Shown here: positions 7,170 to 9,228 of the stretch, one piece after another
Layout: each line of letters begins with the position of its first letter
Numbering within the stretch: the stretch's first letter is position 1
Assembly: GCA_002733735.2 (NCBI GenBank)
Contig: NVWT02000001.1
Span: 101,963-111,190, forward strand
Direction: 5' to 3'
Length of the DNA stretch: 9,228 bases
Origin: Robiginitomaculum sp.
Lineage (GTDB): Bacteria; Pseudomonadota; Alphaproteobacteria; Caulobacterales; Maricaulaceae
Position numbers and translations under genes: made by a program
The notes under the pieces: generated by a model
Database searches by the model: none
Told to the model about the DNA's origin: nothing
What the model saw: only the letters and a program-made list of their open reading frames with translations

Positions 7170-7803
7170 ACGGGCCAACCAATTTTCGCACAAAATCACC
7201 AAGCCATGGTTGGCGTTTACGCAATCGCCGTTCAGCAGACAAAATAGCACGTAAATCCACCATTGACTGCTCTATGTCCTTATTGACGATCACATAATGA
7301 TACTCACCCCAATGGCTAATTTCATCTTTGGCTCGTTGCATACGATCCGCCACCACCGCATCACTGTCATGACCGCGCCCGCGCAAACGACGCTCCAACT
7401 CTTGCAGGCTTGGCGGCAATATAAATACTTTCACCAAATCACTAGCGGCAGTTTGCTTTAGCTGCTGCGCTCCTTGCCAATCAATATCAAACAATACGTC
7501 CTGACCAGCGACCAAGGCCTGTTCTACCGGAGCCTTGGGAGTGCCATAAAAGGCCGAGCCTAATACCTTGGCATATTCAAGAAACTCTCCTTGTTCGGCC
7601 TTTTTTTGAAATTCCTGTTCGCAGATGAAATGATAATCAACACCATCAACTTCTTGCCCACGTGGTTTACGGGTAGTTGCGGAAATTGATAATTTCATAT
7701 CATCATTTTCGGCCAGTAGTTTTCTTGCCAAAGTCGTTTTCCCAGCACCTGATGGGCTTGATAAAATTAACATCAATCCGCGTCTGGTAGGTTTATTCGA
7801 CAT
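7159..7803 (-). CDS. gmk: Guanylate kinase Gmk
   Basis: Guanylate kinase phosphorylates GMP to GDP with ATP in the cytosol, feeding GTP and (p)ppGpp pools. With ATG at 7803-7801 the protein has 214 residues, normal for the family. It shows the P-loop SSPSGAGKTT at 15-24, the GMP-binding segment SATTRKPRGQEVDGVDYHF at 41-59, FLEYAKV at 74-80, YGTPK at 86-90, DIDWQGAQQL at 106-115, and the lid arginines RLRGRG at 139-144. ATG 7803 is preferred to TTG 7830, since GGGAG (complement of 7814-7818) sits 10 nt before it and the N-terminus then matches family length. The start overlaps the end of yicC by 11 bp, indicating co-transcription and coupled translation. The stop lies inside the convergent sdpI-like gene. 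Confidence 0.96.
   Translation of the reverse strand: MSNKPTRRGLMLILSSPSGAGKTTLARKLLAENDDMKLSISATTRKPRGQEVDGVDYHFICEQEFQKKAEQGEFLEYAKVLGSAFYGTPKAPVEQALVAGQDVLFDIDWQGAQQLKQTAASDLVKVFILPPSLQELERRLRGRGHDSDAVVADRMQRAKDEISHWGEYHYVIVNKDIEQSMVDLRAILSAERRLRKRQPWLGDFVRKLVGPFSE
7174..7214. repeat. Stem-loop-forming inverted repeat inside the gmk 3' end
   Basis: GCCAACCA (7174-7181) and TGGTTGGC (7207-7214) are perfectly complementary. Directly inside, ATTTT (7182-7186) pairs with AAAAT (7192-7196) around a CGCAC loop, leaving a 10-nt bulge on one side. On the plus strand this hairpin would begin 5 nt after the sdpI-like stop codon, but no T-run follows it, so it is not a classic intrinsic terminator. 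It also encodes conserved-looking Gmk residues and may be partly coincidental. Confidence 0.4.
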
Positions 7804-8665
7804 TTGCTGCTTGCTCCCGTATCTGCTCAACTAGAGTTTTCATCTCCAAACCAGCATCCGTCAATTGCTGATTGCTTGACTTTGCACATAAAGTATTTAC
7901 CTCACGATTAAATTCCTGCGACAGAAATTCTAACTTTCGACCCACAGCCCCTTCGGATTTCAATAATTGAAGAGCCGCTATTACATGGTTACGTAATCTA
8001 TCAAGTTCTTCGTTTATGTCTGCTTTAATCGCCAAAATAGCCGCTTCCTGCGCTAACCTTTCTGCCGGAATCGTTTCACTTAATATCTGCACTTGCTGCA
8101 ATAACCGTTGTTTTATCGCGGTCAGTTGTAAAGCAGGGTTATTCGCGCAAAGCTCCAGCAAGTGTTCAATTCGATCAAGAGCATTACCCAAACTATTAGC
8201 AATCCCCTCACCTTCATTATTTCTTGCAAGCATTAAAGCCTGTAGAGCGACCTCGAAACTATCGGTTAAAGGTTGTTGCAAATTATCTGCAGATAATTCA
8301 ATCGGTTTGCTTTGCAAAACACCTCGCACCCCCAAAAGGCCGCTGACCGAGGGTTTGGCTACTAATCCCTCATCAACTAAACTCTTGAATTGCTGAATAA
8401 TATCTTTGGCCAGATCAGTATTAACAATCAGCCCTGTTTCTTCAGCAGAGCTTTTTTCAAATTGCAAATTCACAGAAAGATTACCGCGCTTGAAATTACT
8501 CTTTACCTGCTTGCGAAAGCCATCTTCAAATGGTGATAAAAAACTAGGTAACTTAAAACGCACATCCAAGCCTCGACCATTGACTGATCGTATCTCCCAC
8601 ACCCAGTCGCCAGCATCATTGCTGCTTTCCAAACGTGCGAAACCGGTCATCGAGGATATAGTCAT
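7793..8665 (-). CDS. yicC: YicC/YloC family endoribonuclease
   Basis: This 290-residue protein fits the family (about 287 in E. coli). The N-terminal YicC domain opens with the hallmark SMTGFAR at 5-11, then WEIRSVNGRGLDVRFKLP at about 23-40. The C-terminal DUF1732 domain contains INEELDRLRNH at 217-227 and GRKLEFLSQEFNRE at 242-255, followed by NT (257-258), with the conserved acidic, histidine and asparagine residues thought to form the metal-dependent nuclease centre. E. coli YicC has been linked to cleavage of small RNAs such as RyhB; the target here is unknown. ATG 8665-8663 overlaps the mltG stop as ATGA, and the 3' end overlaps gmk by 11 bp, so mltG, yicC and gmk form a tight operon. 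Confidence 0.93.
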   Translation of the reverse strand: MTISSMTGFARLESSNDAGDWVWEIRSVNGRGLDVRFKLPSFLSPFEDGFRKQVKSNFKRGNLSVNLQFEKSSAEETGLIVNTDLAKDIIQQFKSLVDEGLVAKPSVSGLLGVRGVLQSKPIELSADNLQQPLTDSFEVALQALMLARNNEGEGIANSLGNALDRIEHLLELCANNPALQLTAIKQRLLQQVQILSETIPAERLAQEAAILAIKADINEELDRLRNHVIAALQLLKSEGAVGRKLEFLSQEFNREVNTLCAKSSNQQLTDAGLEMKTLVEQIREQAANVE

Positions 8666-9228
8666 TGCATTCTCGCTTTGGCTTCACGTTTTCTTTGGCG
8701 TTCAATTTTTCGCCATTTTGCTACATTCACCAAATGACCAGCATAATTTCTTGCAAATGCATGACCACCGGTTCCATCAGCGACAAAATACAAGTCATTA
8801 GTTTTCTCTGGGTGCAATGTTGCCCGAATAGCGGCTCTACCGGGATTACTAATCGGCGTTGGTGGCAAACCACGAATATGGTAGGTATTCCACGCAGTTT
8901 TACGGTCAATTTCCGAACGACGCAAACCACGTCCCAATGGCTCGCCTCCATTAAGCCCATAGATTATAGTAGGGTCACTTTCTAGGCGCATGCCTTTGCG
9001 CAAACGGTTGACAAAAACGGCAGCAACACGCTCCCGCTCCAAAGATACTCCGGTTTCTCGTTCAACTATCGATGCCAATATCAATGCTTGTTCTGGGGTG
9101 GAAAACGGTAAATTAGGGTCGCGCTCTGCCCAAAGTTCCGCAAGTATCGCGCTTTGGGAGCTTCGCATACGATCCAACAAGGCTTGGCGATTGGTTCCAC
9201 GAATTACATACCAAGTTTCAGGGTGTAA
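8662..9228 (-). CDS. mltG: Endolytic transglycosylase MltG, C-terminal part
   Basis: The frame is open to the right edge (base 9228) and ends at TGA 8664-8662, so 188 C-terminal residues are present and the membrane anchor and LysM-like region lie outside. MltG cuts nascent peptidoglycan glycan strands at the inner membrane and limits strand length. The fragment begins with LHPETWYVIRGTNRQ, typical of the YceG core. It then shows ILASIVERETG at about 49-59, containing the catalytic glutamate of this family, and VAAVFVNRLRKGMRLESDPTIIYG at about 68-91. Further conserved parts are TYHIRGLPPTPISNPG and the final YFVADGTGGHAFA segment. The C-terminal tail is very basic (KIERQRKREAKARMQ). TTG 9180 is an internal leucine codon, not the start. 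Its 3' end overlaps yicC by 4 bp (ATGA). Confidence 0.94.
   Translation of the reverse strand, partial: LHPETWYVIRGTNRQALLDRMRSSQSAILAELWAERDPNLPFSTPEQALILASIVERETGVSLERERVAAVFVNRLRKGMRLESDPTIIYGLNGGEPLGRGLRRSEIDRKTAWNTYHIRGLPPTPISNPGRAAIRATLHPEKTNDLYFVADGTGGHAFARNYAGHLVNVAKWRKIERQRKREAKARMQ

Noticed and set aside
7804..7830. Extended gmk start at TTG 7830
   Set aside because: It adds nine residues absent from the family pattern and enlarges the yicC overlap; ATG 7803 has a well-placed GGGAG.
8016..8396. 126-codon plus-strand open frame opposite yicC
   Set aside because: It is entirely antisense to a clear YicC gene, its translation is cysteine- and serine-rich with no domain, and it has no ribosome binding site.
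8406..8801. 131-codon plus-strand open frame across the yicC-mltG junction
   Set aside because: It is antisense to two well-supported genes and its translation has no recognisable family or signal.

Overview
This window reads as an AT-leaning alphaproteobacterial chromosome segment and is fully gene-packed. It carries the two arms of a cluster that, from general knowledge of alphaproteobacterial gene order, is widely conserved: lptG-lptD-surA-pdxA-rsmA on the plus strand, meeting mltG-yicC-gmk on the minus strand. Protein features point the same way: a CxxC plus DDDC cysteine pattern in LptD, a SurA with one clear parvulin domain and a cysteine-bearing tail, and the yicC-gmk pairing. Lineage below class is uncertain; a Maricaulales/Hyphomonadales-like marine bacterium is a guess.

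Layout. Positions 1-516 hold the 3' end of lptG (LPS exporter permease). After a 155-nt gap comes lptD (672-2984), the outer-membrane LPS translocon barrel, and after a 160-nt gap comes surA (3145-4374), the periplasmic chaperone for outer-membrane proteins. pdxA (4358-5389, TTG start inside surA) and rsmA (5389-6246, sharing one base with the pdxA stop) follow without gaps. After 49 nt comes a two-gene unit: a small ArsR/SdpR-type repressor (6296-6601) overlapping an SdpI-like six-helix membrane protein (6588-7169). From the other side, mltG (partial, 8662-9228), yicC (7793-8665) and gmk (7159-7803) run leftward in an overlapping chain, and gmk ends 11 bp inside the sdpI-like gene.

How the genes work together. 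lptG, lptD and surA serve outer-membrane assembly: LPS export, and barrel folding including that of LptD. mltG controls peptidoglycan glycan strand length. pdxA (vitamin B6), rsmA (16S rRNA dimethylation), yicC (RNase family) and gmk (GMP to GDP) are housekeeping genes.

The part that is not standard is the sdpR/sdpI-like pair at the convergent rsmA-gmk junction. In Bacillus subtilis such a pair senses and resists the SDP toxin, but no SDP toxin or toxin-maturation gene lies in this window. A 22-bp interrupted palindrome directly before the repressor start is a candidate autoregulatory operator. No tRNA, rRNA, CRISPR array, insertion sequence or clearly broken gene was seen, and no gene-free stretch exceeds about 160 nt.
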